In this document: in pieces, positions 24,941-36,171 of the stretch | Position numbering within the stretch: position 1 is the first letter of the stretch | Layout: every line of letters begins with the position of its first letter | Origin: Adineta vaga | Taxonomy: Eukaryota > Rotifera | DNA length: 64,000 nucleotides | Assembly (NCBI GenBank): GCA_021613535.1 | Contig: CP075495.1 | Coordinates: 13,764,001 to 13,828,000 of the forward strand | Direction of reading: 5' to 3' | Translations under genes and position numbers: made by a program | The notes under the pieces: model-generated | What the model saw: only the letters and a program-made list of their open reading frames with translations | Told to the model about the DNA's origin: nothing | Database searches by the model: none

Positions 24941-25762
24941 ATGACTGATTATGTTGAAGAATCATTTACAGTAATTACACCACGTCACAACCATAAACTA
25001 TCATGTATTTTTCATCGAAAACGTTCCCCTTATATTGATGATCAAAATCGTGAACATGTTGTTATTCTCTGTCATGGTTATTTGGCGACTAAAAATAGTG
25101 CTTTCCTTCCACAATTAGCTCGTGATATATCCGATTCAACGATGAACCAATTTCATTCAGTACGTTTTGATTTTCATGGTTGTGGAGAATCAACTGGACG
25201 CGAAGAATGGAATTACGGAGGATATGAAGATGAAGCGAAAGATGATCTTAGATCAATTGTTGAATATTTACGCAATGAAAAGAAGCAATATTTTGTTCGA
25301 GCACTTCTAGGACATTCACGAGCGGGAACAACTGTTTTACTTTATGCATTGTATTTTGATGATGTACCAATTATTATTAATGTAGCAGGTCGATATCGAC
25401 TCGAACGTGGTATCTACGAACGATTTTCTCAAAAACAATTAGATGAATTAAATAAAAATGGTTCATTTTTAATTCATACTTCAGATCAGGGAGATTTTCG
25501 TATTACAAAAGAAGCAATTGAACGTCGGAAAAGTTTGAATATGGATGAACTAGAAAAAATTCGTCATGCTCGTGTATTAAATATATGGGGTGATCAGGAT
25601 AATGTTATGCCGGGTGATGAAATCTATTTATATAATGATCAATTAAAAAATACGAAAAAAACCGAAATGGTCATTGTGTCTGATGCTGATCATTGTTTTC
25701 AAGGCACAGAAAAGGCTTTATTTAAAATTATTAGACCTTGGATTGAACAGTCCATTGAATAA
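24941..25762 (+). CDS. Alpha/beta hydrolase, serine aminopeptidase S33-like, intronless
   Basis: 273 residues in one exon, probably a soluble cytosolic esterase or lipase-like hydrolase. The fold markers are HGYLATKN (oxyanion region, about 45-52), RFDFHGCGES (75-84) and the nucleophile elbow GHSRAG with Ser126. The acid is probably Asp220 in WGDQDNVMP and the base His251 in DADHCF. There is no signal peptide or membrane segment. Most other genes in the window have introns; this one has none. The last sense codon and the stop form GAATAAA, so a canonical poly(A) signal overlaps the stop. Only 41 bp separate it from the CSN1 ATG. The substrate cannot be told from sequence. Horizontal acquisition is possible but only a phylogeny would show it. 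Confidence 0.85.
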   Translation: MTDYVEESFTVITPRHNHKLSCIFHRKRSPYIDDQNREHVVILCHGYLATKNSAFLPQLARDISDSTMNQFHSVRFDFHGCGESTGREEWNYGGYEDEAKDDLRSIVEYLRNEKKQYFVRALLGHSRAGTTVLLYALYFDDVPIIINVAGRYRLERGIYERFSQKQLDELNKNGSFLIHTSDQGDFRITKEAIERRKSLNMDELEKIRHARVLNIWGDQDNVMPGDEIYLYNDQLKNTKKTEMVIVSDADHCFQGTEKALFKIIRPWIEQSIE

Positions 25763-25782
25763 AATATCTACAATTCTTTCAT

Positions 25783-25803
25783 CTGTTTTAGATAATAATA
25801 AAA
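25783..25803 (+). promoter_or_regulatory. Probable trans-splice acceptor upstream of CSN1
   Basis: Within the 41-bp gap between hydrolase stop and CSN1 ATG lies a pyrimidine-rich run ending TCTGTTTTAG at 25791, 12 nt before the ATG. With a poly(A) signal overlapping the upstream stop, this is the arrangement expected of an internal operon junction processed by spliced-leader trans-splicing. A cis intron inside the hydrolase transcript is the alternative. Confidence 0.5.
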
Positions 25804-27487
25804 ATGGATGTACAAACAAACGCAGAAAGCATCACAACAACCAGTGGAGATAGTAATAATAATAATTTTAGTTCTTCACAATATTCGCCCAGTAATACAT
25901 CATCCGCATCGCCATATGTAGGAACTTATCAAGTTGATATATCATCGACTACTTTCGATCTTGAATCAATCACATCATCCTATACTGGATTAATGTGTAT
26001 TTATCGTTTATTATATGTAGCTGAACATTGTCAGACATTACGTAATGAAGCTTTATTAGCAAGTTTAAAATATTTACAAGGCACACATTTTACTACTCTG
26101 TATAAACAAGTATATGAGAAAATCTTGAATCATTGTATTTTTCTGAACTGTATATGTTGTTGTTGTTGTATTTAGATTCTGGATGAACTCAAAAAACAAG
26201 ATATTCCATTATCAAATGATTTTGATATGGGATGGTTTGAACGAACACAACGTGCTTATGTTCAAAAATTAGAAAAACTTGATACTGATTTACGAAATTT
26301 TCGTACAAACTCAATTAAAGATTCCATTCGTCGAGGTCATGATGATCTTGGTGATCATTATTTAGATGCGGGAGATTTTTTTAATGCAGTTCGTTGTTAT
26401 GTACGTTCAAGAGATTATTGTGTTTCACCAAGACATATGATTACAATGTGTATGAATGTTATTAAAGCATCATTTTTTATGCAAAACTGGTCGAATGTTT
26501 TATCATATATTAGTAAAGCTGAACAAGCTATTGAAAGTTTAGAAACAACAGCAAAAACAACTATAACATCATCGATGAATAATCCAATGGCAGGTGCAAC
26601 GACTTCGTCAACAGATATACCTGATGTAGTATTAGTTTCACGTTTGAAAGTTTATGCAGGTATTGCTGAATTAGCTACTGGAAGATATAAATTAGCTGCA
26701 CGACATTTTCTTGGTGTATCATTTGATCATTGTTCAAATTATTTTCAAGTAAAATTAATTTTTCGATACAAAAATCTCTCCTATTCAACTGTTTTCTCTA
26801 TAGGATCTTCTTTCACCACAAACACTTATTCAATATGTTTGTTTATGTAGTTTAGCAACATTTGAACGATCAGAAATTCATCGTTTAATAATTATGTCAA
26901 CAAATATGAAACAATATCTTGAGTTAGAACCATCAATTCGTGAAATACTTTTGAAATTTTATGAAACATCCTATTCATCTTCATTAGCTATTATGTCCCA
27001 ACAAGAACCCATTTTTGCATTAGATCAATTTCTTGCCCCACATTTACGTTCATTATATTACGAAATTCGTCATCGTATTGTTATCACTTATTTTCTTCCA
27101 TATAAAAATGCGAGTATGATAACAATGGCTAAACAATTAAATACAACCATCGATGTGCTCGAAGATGAACTTGTTCATTTAATTCGTTTAGGAAAAATTA
27201 AAGCACGCATTGATTCAAAAGATAAAATTTTATATGCTGATGATACGGATCAACGCTGGTATGCATATCAACATGCGTTAACAATAACAAAACAATCGGA
27301 AAAAATAACACGTGCATTTTTACTTCGTTCAGCGGTTATCAAAGCAAATTTAGCCGTTAGAGATGATTCAGCACTAATATCAGGTCGTTCTGGAAATAAT
27401 AAGAATAAATCTCGTGGACATTTCGTACCAGAAATGGATGGTCATATGATGATTGATGATACATATTATGATGATAGACGAATGTAA
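25804..27487 (+). CDS. CSN1: COP9 signalosome subunit 1
   Basis: Subunit of the COP9 signalosome, which removes NEDD8 from cullin ubiquitin ligases in nucleus and cytoplasm. 520 residues in three exons (25804-26109, 26176-26748, 26804-27487), all in phase. An N-terminal Ser/Asn-rich segment is followed by TPR-like helices with the highly conserved RRGHDDLGDHYLDAGDF. Then come NWSNVLSYISKAE and RYKLAARHFLGV. A C-terminal PCI domain follows with LRSLYYEIRHRIVITYFLPY and the winged-helix part VLEDELVHLIRLGKIKARID. The tail carries a short basic stretch (GNNKNKSRG). The start ATG lies 12 nt after a strong acceptor. CSN1 versus proteasome RPN7 is decided by the RRGHDDLGDHYLD block and overall length. 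Confidence 0.93.
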
Positions 27488-27734
27488 AATAATTTCGTCT
27501 TTAGTGAAATCAGAAAAACATGAAAACTTTTATACTATTTTTTTACTTCTTTTCTTTGCGTTCTTTAACCGATGATTAAGTTAATATCAATGAAAAATCC
27601 TATTTTGTTCCTTTTGTTTTGTAGTTTTACAATTTATTCAAGAAATTTTGTTTTCTTTTTAATAATTCTTATTATTTATGAAGAAGAAAACGTCTTTTTG
27701 TGATAATTGAATCAAAATAAATACTTTCTTTCAG

Positions 27735-30700
27735 ATGTCGACAACGAAAAAAAGAAAAGCCGGTGAAGACAATAATCAATTATCTTCGAAATCACCAAGT
27801 AAAAGTAAGTTTTGATTTTCTCTAATTGACATAGGATCTATTTGTATAATGAGAGCTCTAACTTAGTGAAATTTGCAATCAATTTTAAAAATATAGAAAA
27901 GAGAACCATTAGAATTACTTTTAATAGATTGAAAATCATATGGTCATTTTTGAATTTTGATTGTGATGATTATTTGTTATATAGAAAATCGTCCATCGGT
28001 GGATAAACACTCAAATGTCGTAGAAAAATCGAATAGTACAATCTTTCAACAACAGTACTCATCACTTTCATATCCAAATATATCTTCATCATTGGATACT
28101 TCAAATACGTGGAGTCCATCAACTTCTTCAAAAATGGATTATACCAATAATCAATTGACTACGACGACAACCCCACATGCTTTATCGATGATCTATAATT
28201 CCAATCACCAACAAACAAACGAGACAGGTTCTGAATTAAAACCAGAATTGTCATCACCAATAAATGGTACACAGACACCGAAGAAAAAAGGTAAAAGTGA
28301 AAAATCATCTGTATTCGCAACACCTCCACCATCTACTGGCAATACAATTGCAATTGCGAAAATGATGGTAATTAATCTTTTATATTCGATTATATGTACA
28401 AGATGAAATCTATTGATTTGATTTTTAGCAAAAAATGGGTTACGATGAAAAACGTGGTCTTGGTGCTAATCCTCAAGCTCCAACAAAATTAATTGAAGAA
28501 AGTAAACAAAAGGGTCGTCGTGGTCTTGGCTTTTCATTCAAAGAATTTAATGATGATTCAGCTGAATGGGATTTTGATATTGATCCAGTAAGTATATCCA
28601 TGCATAGTTTATTTCATTTATCATTTCCATTGTTCTATTTGTTGTTTAGGCTCCTATTGAAGAAGAAGTTCATTGGTGTCCACATAATGAACAAATGGAA
28701 AGTCCTTTGGATCTCGACGAAATGCGTCAATGGATTCAACTTGGACCAGTATGTGCCAAGATGTTCATAGAAAAAAAATGTTTAACACACATTGTATCTT
28801 AATTCTAGAAAAAGAGAATCATTGATGATGAAACTGAATTTTGTGATGAACAAATTCTTCAAGATATGTTGAATGGAAAAGTACATAGTTCTTATTAATA
28901 CAAAAAATTAGTTCATAATTAATTGATCTTTCATTTTAGACTGTATTCGATGAATTACCACAAAAAGAAATGGAAGAATCACGTGCACGTAGTAATGTTT
29001 ATGAAACTATTGGACAATCAATTTTTCTCAATCGGTAGAGAAATGAAATGATATTTGAACGTATTTAATTCTATTTTTTCGTTCATTTTAGAGCGGCTGT
29101 TAAAATGGCAAATATCGACTCTGTTTTTGATCGAATATTTAGTGATCCTCGAACACCAGATAATCAAGTAAGTCAACTTCTAGTTATCTTTTGTTGCATC
29201 AACACGCTCTTTTTTTAGCAATCATTGGTTTATTCGGATGAACCTCTTTATTTTGCGGACATTTGTGCTGGTCCCGGTGGTTTCAGTGAATATATTTTAT
29301 GGAAAAAACAATGGCGTGCACGAGGTATTCTAAAATGATCTTCTTGATTATTGTACATGATCTCGTTGTTTTTATCGACAAGGTTTTGGTTTTACATTAA
29401 AAGGCGATTGTGATTTTAAGCTAGGTAAATTTCTTGCTGGTACGCCTGAAACATTCGATACATATTATGGTGTTCATGATCTTAATGGTGATGGAGATAT
29501 CTTTAAATCGGAAAATATTGATGCTCTACAAAATTATGTAAATAAATGTACAATGCATCGTGGTGTACATATTGTAATGGCTGATGGAGTAAGATTTAAA
29601 TGGAGAATAGACAATAAAAATTATCATTGACTTGTCAATTGTAGGGATTTTCTGTTGAAGGACAAGAAAATATTCAAGAAATTCTAAGTAAACAATTGTA
29701 TCTATGTCAATTCTTAACGGCTTTGACAATACTTCGACCAGGTATGAAAGAAAGTTTTCTTTAACTATTGAATATGATATATCTTCTATTTGTTTTTATT
29801 TAGGTGGTCATTTTGTTTGTAAATTATTTGATGTATTTACGCCATTCAGTGTGGGTCTTGTTTATTTAATGTATCGAACATTTCATCATATATCTTTACA
29901 CAAACCAGTTACTAGTCGACCTGCAAATTCAGAACGGTATGAAAATGATTTGATTAAGATTCAATAATAATACGATGTTTTCTTCTATTTCTTGCCAGAT
30001 ATATTATTTGTAAAGGTCTCCGTGGTGATATTCGAGATATTGTTCGTCCGTATATGTATGAAATCAATATATTACAAAATCGTTATTCTCAAGATTCTGA
30101 ACTCGAAGATGTGCAATCTATTGTTCCATTGGATATGTTAAAAGGAAACGAAACGTTCTATGAATATATTCAAAATTCAAATGATCAGTAAGAGAGTATT
30201 TATTGATAGATTGAACAATGTTTTGAAATTCATCTAGAATGGGTTTACATCAAATAAGAAATTTGAAAAAAATCCGTGCTTTTGTTAGTAATTCATCGTT
30301 AAAAGACATTCGACAACATGAAATTCGTACACGATGTCTCCAATATTGGCAGGTAAATAATTGCTTTATATGCATTCTTAAACAAAAAGAAAACCTAATA
30401 ATTTCACTTCGATTTAAAGTTACCAGATGAGCCCCGACAAAAATTTCGACGATTAATGTATGATGATGTACAACGTGATCTTTTCTATAAAGTAATTCAC
30501 TTTTTTGTATTGCATAAACTATTTCTAACCTAATTTCTTTTATTTAGCTTGGTCATGGTATTGATAGTTTTCTCTTAAATATACCAACTAGTTTGAAAAA
30601 TTCCATTCTTACACAGCATCGTATACAATCTTTATTTGATTATCGATGTGTACTATCAATAGGTGAACCTATTCTAATTTTATCCTGTGGTGTAAGTTTG

Positions 30701-31798
30701 ATAGATATGTACTAATCTTCTTTTCATATATATCAGCGGTTTTACTCTTCTAGCGAAGTTCTGTTTACATTTGGGAATTAAAATCGAGAAATAAAGGATG
30801 GACATCATTGGAACGTACACAGTTTAAAATCGAATTACCACCGTATACATTATTACTTGGTGAACGTGTACAAGAACATTTACAAGATGTATAAGAATAA
30901 ATCATTCTTTCTTCTCTGTTCTGTAATTTGATAGTTTAAATGAACTATTTTAGAGTCGAAATAATCGGCTGCGATCAGTGATTTATGTCATTGATGCATA
31001 TTTTATTGGAAATGAAAATATGCTTTTGCAAAATGGCAAACCAGCTGTTTTTATGGATCGGTATTAGTCGTAATTTCGAGTGCATTTCATTGAATTAGTT
31101 TTCTTTTTTGTTGTACAGTTATCGTGAATTGAAACTATTTGAAAAAGCAATCAATAAACCAGCTCGTACTGATCTTTCAACTATTCGAATTAGTGAACAA
31201 TTACGTTTAGAACAAATGGATGTTCAATTTGAAAAGTACGTTTTATTAATGTGAGTGATCGAAGAGATGAACAATTTATTATTTAGATTATGTCTTTCTG
31301 GTAATCTACAACAAATTGATACAGAAAAATTATGGTTTACAAATACAGATATTGAAAGTAAACCACGTGTAGGAGTTTGTGGTTTGTGGATATTCAAATT
31401 TGTACAATGTAAGAATTGATTGATTACTTTTGTCTTTTCAAGAGGATTTATTTCTATGTTGTTGATTTAGATCCATGGACAATTCTATTAAGTAAATCAA
31501 GACAACAGAAATACTTTCATAATCAAAAGGATCGAACATCTATCGAAGGGGCTCCAGGTGATGGTGCTCATGTCGCTTCCATACGGTAATAGATCAATTC
31601 ATTTATTAAATTAATCCTATGAAATTCCAAAATATCTTTTCTAGATCAATGCTTGAAAACAGTTTCTATTGGGATTTCAGTAATCGTGATGATGCACTAC
31701 GCAAATCAACTTTTATTTCATTTATTCAACAGAAAAATCATGAAGCACAATTACAACAACGTATTACCCATCCTCCTTCTACAACTGCTCATCATTGA
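27735..31798 (+). CDS. CMTR1: Cap-specific mRNA (nucleoside-2'-O-)-methyltransferase 1
   Basis: Nuclear SAM-dependent enzyme that methylates the 2'-O of the first transcribed nucleotide (cap 1). Twenty-one exons join to 921 residues, with in-phase junctions throughout. A basic N-terminus (KKRKAGE) and a Ser/Asn-rich linker lead to a G-patch ([19 protein letters not shown], then GRRGLGFSF). The RrmJ/FtsJ-type methyltransferase core contains [16 protein letters not shown] (SAM-binding loop), [17 protein letters not shown] (catalytic Asp) and [10 protein letters not shown] (catalytic Lys). The C-terminal region corresponds to the guanylyltransferase-like and WW-like part; a WW-like aromatic pattern is seen in [12 protein letters not shown]. 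The ATG at 27735 directly follows TTTCTTTCAG, an acceptor that may take a spliced leader. It lies 247 bp after the CSN1 stop. Confidence 0.95.
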
Positions 31799-32232
31799 AG
31801 AAAGCTAACTCATATGTTATCTCGCTTCTTTTTTTGTTTTAGCTAAATTGAAGAGACAAAATCTTTGTTCTTTCTGAATATTATTTCCTTGTGTTATAAT
31901 ATCTAATTTTTTTGTTTGTTTCATTTTATCAAACGAGACTAGAAGAAAAGAGATACAAACGAAATCCTTTCTGTGTGTTTTACCAAAGAAATGGAACATT
32001 GTTGCATGAAAGAAAAAGGGTTTTTTGTGCGAGTGTATACAAGTGTGTTTAGTTCAACTGAATTCGTTTCGTTTTCTTTATAAAGAAAAAAACAAAGCAA
32101 ACACATAAGTCATGTATTTTTTTCTAAATAAGACTTTTCTACTAGAATTTAATAAGAAACGACATCGTAGCGGTTAAATTTATTCGTACAAGACAGAAAA
32201 GAAAACATTGCTACAGTATATGTTTGCTTGAT
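31799..32232. other. Convergent 3' intergenic region, CMTR1 and FRG1
   Basis: 434 bp between two facing stop codons. AT-rich and T-rich runs suit two 3' UTRs. No other feature seen. Confidence 0.5.
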
Positions 32233-33151
32233 TTATTTACAATAACGATCAGATTTCATTTTTTCACGTCGATCAAGCAAAGTTTCATGTAATAAACCTG
32301 ATTTTTTCGCATCAACTAAATCTTTGACATCACCTTGATTAATACGTAACTTTTTATCTTGAAATTTTTGAAATTTTTTCACATAATTTAATTCCGTTTC
32401 ACGAATTGAACCTTGTTCTTCAACGGGCAATTCTTTTTGTCGTTTTTCTTTCTCATGAATACGTTTAGAATTTGAACGTATATTAATAAAATTCGCTTCG
32501 GTAGCACTATCATCCATTGCTACAAGATCACCTTCTTCATTAAAACGAATAAATTTATCATTACATGCTGATAATGCCAAATTTCCATTTTCAAAAACAG
32601 GTTCAAAATATTCACGCATTCCAATAGCATCTAAAAGTTTTCAATCAACATTTTCTTCATTATTCTCAATTATTCTTACCTGATCGACCGATAACTAATC
32701 CATTTTTATTAATAGCTAAATATTTACCAAAACCAGATTTGAATGCAACTTTATTTTCTGATATACGTATTGCTGTTAGAATTTGTTGCTGATCAGGTCC
32801 TTCACCAAATGGTCGTGTTGGGCCAACACAAAACAAACCGTTGTCTAGCGTATGAGCATAACTATTTGTACCAAACTCAATAGCAACATTGCCAGTAATC
32901 TCATGAAATTTTGATACTTTCCACCAGCCACCATGTCTAAAAAATCATCAACGTTTTTCCTTATGGAAAAAAGAACAATGATAAACTTACTGAACATAAT
33001 CTTGTTCTCCGTCGTCTTCATCATTGTCAATAGTAGGTTTCTGTTTTTTTGAAGATGACGATGATGATGAATGTTTTTTTCGTTTCTTCGAACTCGATGC
33101 ATCATCAGCGGCACCTTTTAAATTCAATTTTCCTCCGCGAACTGCATACAT
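32233..33151 (-). CDS. FRG1: FRG1 protein (fascin-like, RNA-associated)
   Basis: FRG1 family proteins have a fascin-like beta-trefoil, bind F-actin and RNA, and sit in nucleoli and spliceosomal particles. 271 residues in three exons (32991-33151, 32680-32936, 32233-32630). The N-terminus is lysine/serine-rich (KKRKKHSSSS), as in family members. The trefoil contains GTNSYAHTLDNGLFCVG, FKSGFGKYLAINKNGLVIGRSDAIG and EYFEPVFENGNLALSACN. The C-terminal signature is ELNYVKKFQKFQDKKLRI then GLLHETLLDRREKMKSDRYCK, ending the protein. The ATG at 33151 is flush with an acceptor (TTTCATTTCAG), and the FARSA stop is 120 bp upstream on the same strand, so the two may be cotranscribed. A first coding exon upstream of that acceptor is not excluded, but length matches the family. 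Confidence 0.94.
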
Positions 33152-33271
33152 CTGAAATGAAAACTAAAGTTGTTTACTTTGCTTATTTATCTTGAAGTTG
33201 AAAATAAACAAGACAAAAATCAAACTCAAAAGTTTAACGATAAAATCATCACACGATGGAAAAACAATATC

Positions 33272-35635
33272 TCATTCTTCAGTTTTTGCAGGAATCACAC
33301 GACAAATTGGATTTCGTCGACACATTTCCAAATCAACTTTAGGTCCAAATAAATCTCGAATATTGTTTATATCATATAAGATCATAGTTGGTCTTAAATA
33401 GAATAAAACGAAAGAATTATTTTAAATATATATCTCTATATAAAATACTCACCGTTCAAGAGAAAGACCCCAGGCAATTACGGACACATCTTCATGAAAA
33501 CCCATTGGCAGTAACATTTCAGGTCTAAACATTCCAGAATTTCCGACTTCAATCCATCTTTGTAAACCTAATTCAAAACAAAATTTTATTCGATTATTAC
33601 TCTAAATATCTTCATACCTTCATGATAACTGAAAATTTCCATGGATGGTTCAGTATAGGGATTGTAAGCTGGCTTAAAACGAAGTTTTGTCATACCTAAT
33701 TCAAATCTTTGTGATTATAGAATTGAAAATAAGGAGGGGAAAATTCGTTACCAAGTTTTTGAAAGAATTGATAGAGAACACCGATTAAATCACCTAAAGT
33801 TAAATTATAATCAGCAATTAAACCTTCAATTTGATGAAATTCTGCTAAATGTGTTGCATCAAGATTTTCATTTCGAAAGACTTTATCAATCGAGAAATAT
33901 TTTGCTGGTTTAAATTTTTTCTAATTAAACAAAGAAAAGAAAGGTTAGATCAATTTTCTTTATTTCTATTTACTTCTTGTGCTAATTGATAGAGTATTCG
34001 TGTACTAACAGCAGTTGTGTGCGTTCTTAGAACGTTCTTTTGTGTTTCATCACGTTGCCAATCATATTGATAACCAATCGAACCAAATGCGCCGGTAGAA
34101 TGAACTTGTTTAATTTTTTCAAGATAATCTTCTGGAAATTTTGTTGTCACCGCTGGATCAGATATGAAAAATGTATCTTGAACATCACGTGCTGGATGTT
34201 TTTGAGGAGTGAAAAGTGCATCGAAATTCCAGAAACTATTTTCAACGTAATTATTCGTTGGCATTTCAGTGAAACTAAAATCAAGATAAGAATTTGTTTT
34301 AGAAAAAACAAAAAAAGAAATATTCATCAAGAAAATTTACCCCATTTCAAGAAAGATTTGTCGATATTCCGTACGAACTTTTAATAATGGATGTAAACAT
34401 CCATAGGATGGTAATAAACCTTTAGCATTGAAATTATATGCTTTAAAATTTAAAGTTTTCCATGAACCACTAAAAGATTTCATATTAATCATAGAAATAC
34501 AATTTGATTGAATGAAAAAGATCAACAATTACCTTTGTAACATATCAGCTGTTAATTCTGTTTCACCTTTGGATACATTTGTAGAAAATCCCGTTGACTT
34601 TGTGACAATAAAATAATTAATAACACTAATTAAAGTGAAAATATGATTATGAAAGGTAAAGAAGAAATCTAATCGTACACATCTTCAACTAATTTACGTT
34701 TTTTCAATTCAACAACTTCCTTTACACTTGAATCAGTTACTTCTAACGATTGAATACGTTGAAGTAAATCTTGAACTTCATCTTGAACAGTATCAACCTA
34801 GAAAGAAAAAGAAATATATATATAAACGAGTTTTGAATGTGTCAGATAACCGCATCAAGATAGAAATCCTGATGAATCACAGACAATCAATTTTTATTAA
34901 AATCTCATCAATCACATTCAAACTCGTTTACCTTTCGTTTAACAATAGCTGGTTTAGATGTTTTATCAACTTGTAACCATCCATTCGACATGGCTTTAGC
35001 AAAACCAATATTAGCATTGGGAAATTTCTAAAATTTAAAATAACATATTTATTCTTTATCATTGCAAATGACCGTACGTAGATTCGAACTCAATAAGTTA
35101 TGCTATTTAACTAATACGCTATTCTTTCTCGATGTTTTATATTTGATACGATGAATGAAAAGAAAAGAAAAATTTTACCATTAATTCAGGTTGTTCAATG
35201 CCTTTATCTGCAGGAATAGCTTGAAATAAATTATATTCATAACTTCCATTAGTTAACAATGTTTTTCCTTCAACACTAGGTGCTATTGATCTTGATGTTC
35301 GTTGTTCAATCTTAATAATCTATAGAGGGAAAAAAAACGAAGATTGATTATTCATAAAAGAACAATAAAATGAAAGTTTTTTCTTATTTACATCACCCAT
35401 GGATTCAATACTACGAACAGTACCGATAATAATTTGATGATCAATCTTATGTTCATTAGCATATGACCATGTATTTAATTCATCATGTGTATTTAAATAA
35501 GAAAGAAGATCAGATTGTAAAGACGATGCTGAATGTTTCTAAAAGAAATTGAAATTTGTCGTTTAGAAGAAATTTCATGAAATACTTTACTTCAGTTGTA
35601 GATGCTGATGCAGAATGTTCTTTGTGATTAGACAT
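33272..35635 (-). CDS. FARSA: Cytosolic phenylalanyl-tRNA synthetase alpha subunit
   Basis: Class II synthetase catalytic subunit, which charges tRNA-Phe as an alpha2-beta2 enzyme in the cytosol. Twelve exons join to 517 residues. The N-terminal DNA-binding-like repeats span exons 35392-35538 through 34679-34797, including [15 protein letters not shown] and [13 protein letters not shown]. The catalytic domain has [45 protein letters not shown]-like motif 2 sequence (here [11 protein letters not shown]), DTFFISDP, and the C-terminal blocks [34 protein letters not shown]. The start ATG at 35635 lies 22 nt after an acceptor-like TTTTATTTTCAG. An intron at 35028-35178 carries a degenerate tRNA-like segment, described in the findings. 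Confidence 0.95.
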
Positions 35636-36171
35636 ATTTTAACTTTGAAAATTCGATCTGAAAATAAAAGTATTTCTCATAAGAAGAGATAAATATAAAG
35701 TGAAATGATATGATGATTTTCTTTTCATTTCATCATCCTCTCCGATCGGTTCTCACAATCTAGCAATCATAAATTTTCTCCTTTATTTCATTACAAGAAG
35801 CAAGCGACATCTAATATTTCATAGAAGAAAACAACAAATACTTTTCCATTTCTGTATATTTGTTAGTAGTCATCATATTTTAACTTAACGATTTCTTTAG
35901 ATTGGAGAAAAAAAAACTGTAAGAATAATATTACCAAACATTATGTCTCAATATTTTTTTATAATTGTGCAATACCGAAAATAAATTAACATCAAAGGAA
36001 AAAAAAGTAAATTGACGAAAAGTTTCAAAAAGAAAAAGAAGATAAAATTTTCGTTTTTGTTTTTCGTTTGACAGTTAGTTTTTACGTTCGTAACGTTAAT
36101 TTGTGGTGTATATAACTTGAGTATTCATAAATATTCTGTTTTTTCTTTATTCTGTAGCGCAATCAAATGTA
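35636..36171. other. Divergent promoter region, FARSA and discoidin-BTB gene
   Basis: 536 bp between two divergent ATGs. Both flanks contain acceptor-like pyrimidine tracts ending in AG (35658-35659 on the minus strand, 36156-36157 on the plus strand). The centre is AT-rich. The bidirectional promoter is an inference. Confidence 0.45.

Noticed and set aside
35065-35130. A functional tRNA gene in the FARSA intron
   Set aside because: The anticodon arm cannot be drawn and the T stem mispairs. Kept only as a possible relic in the findings.
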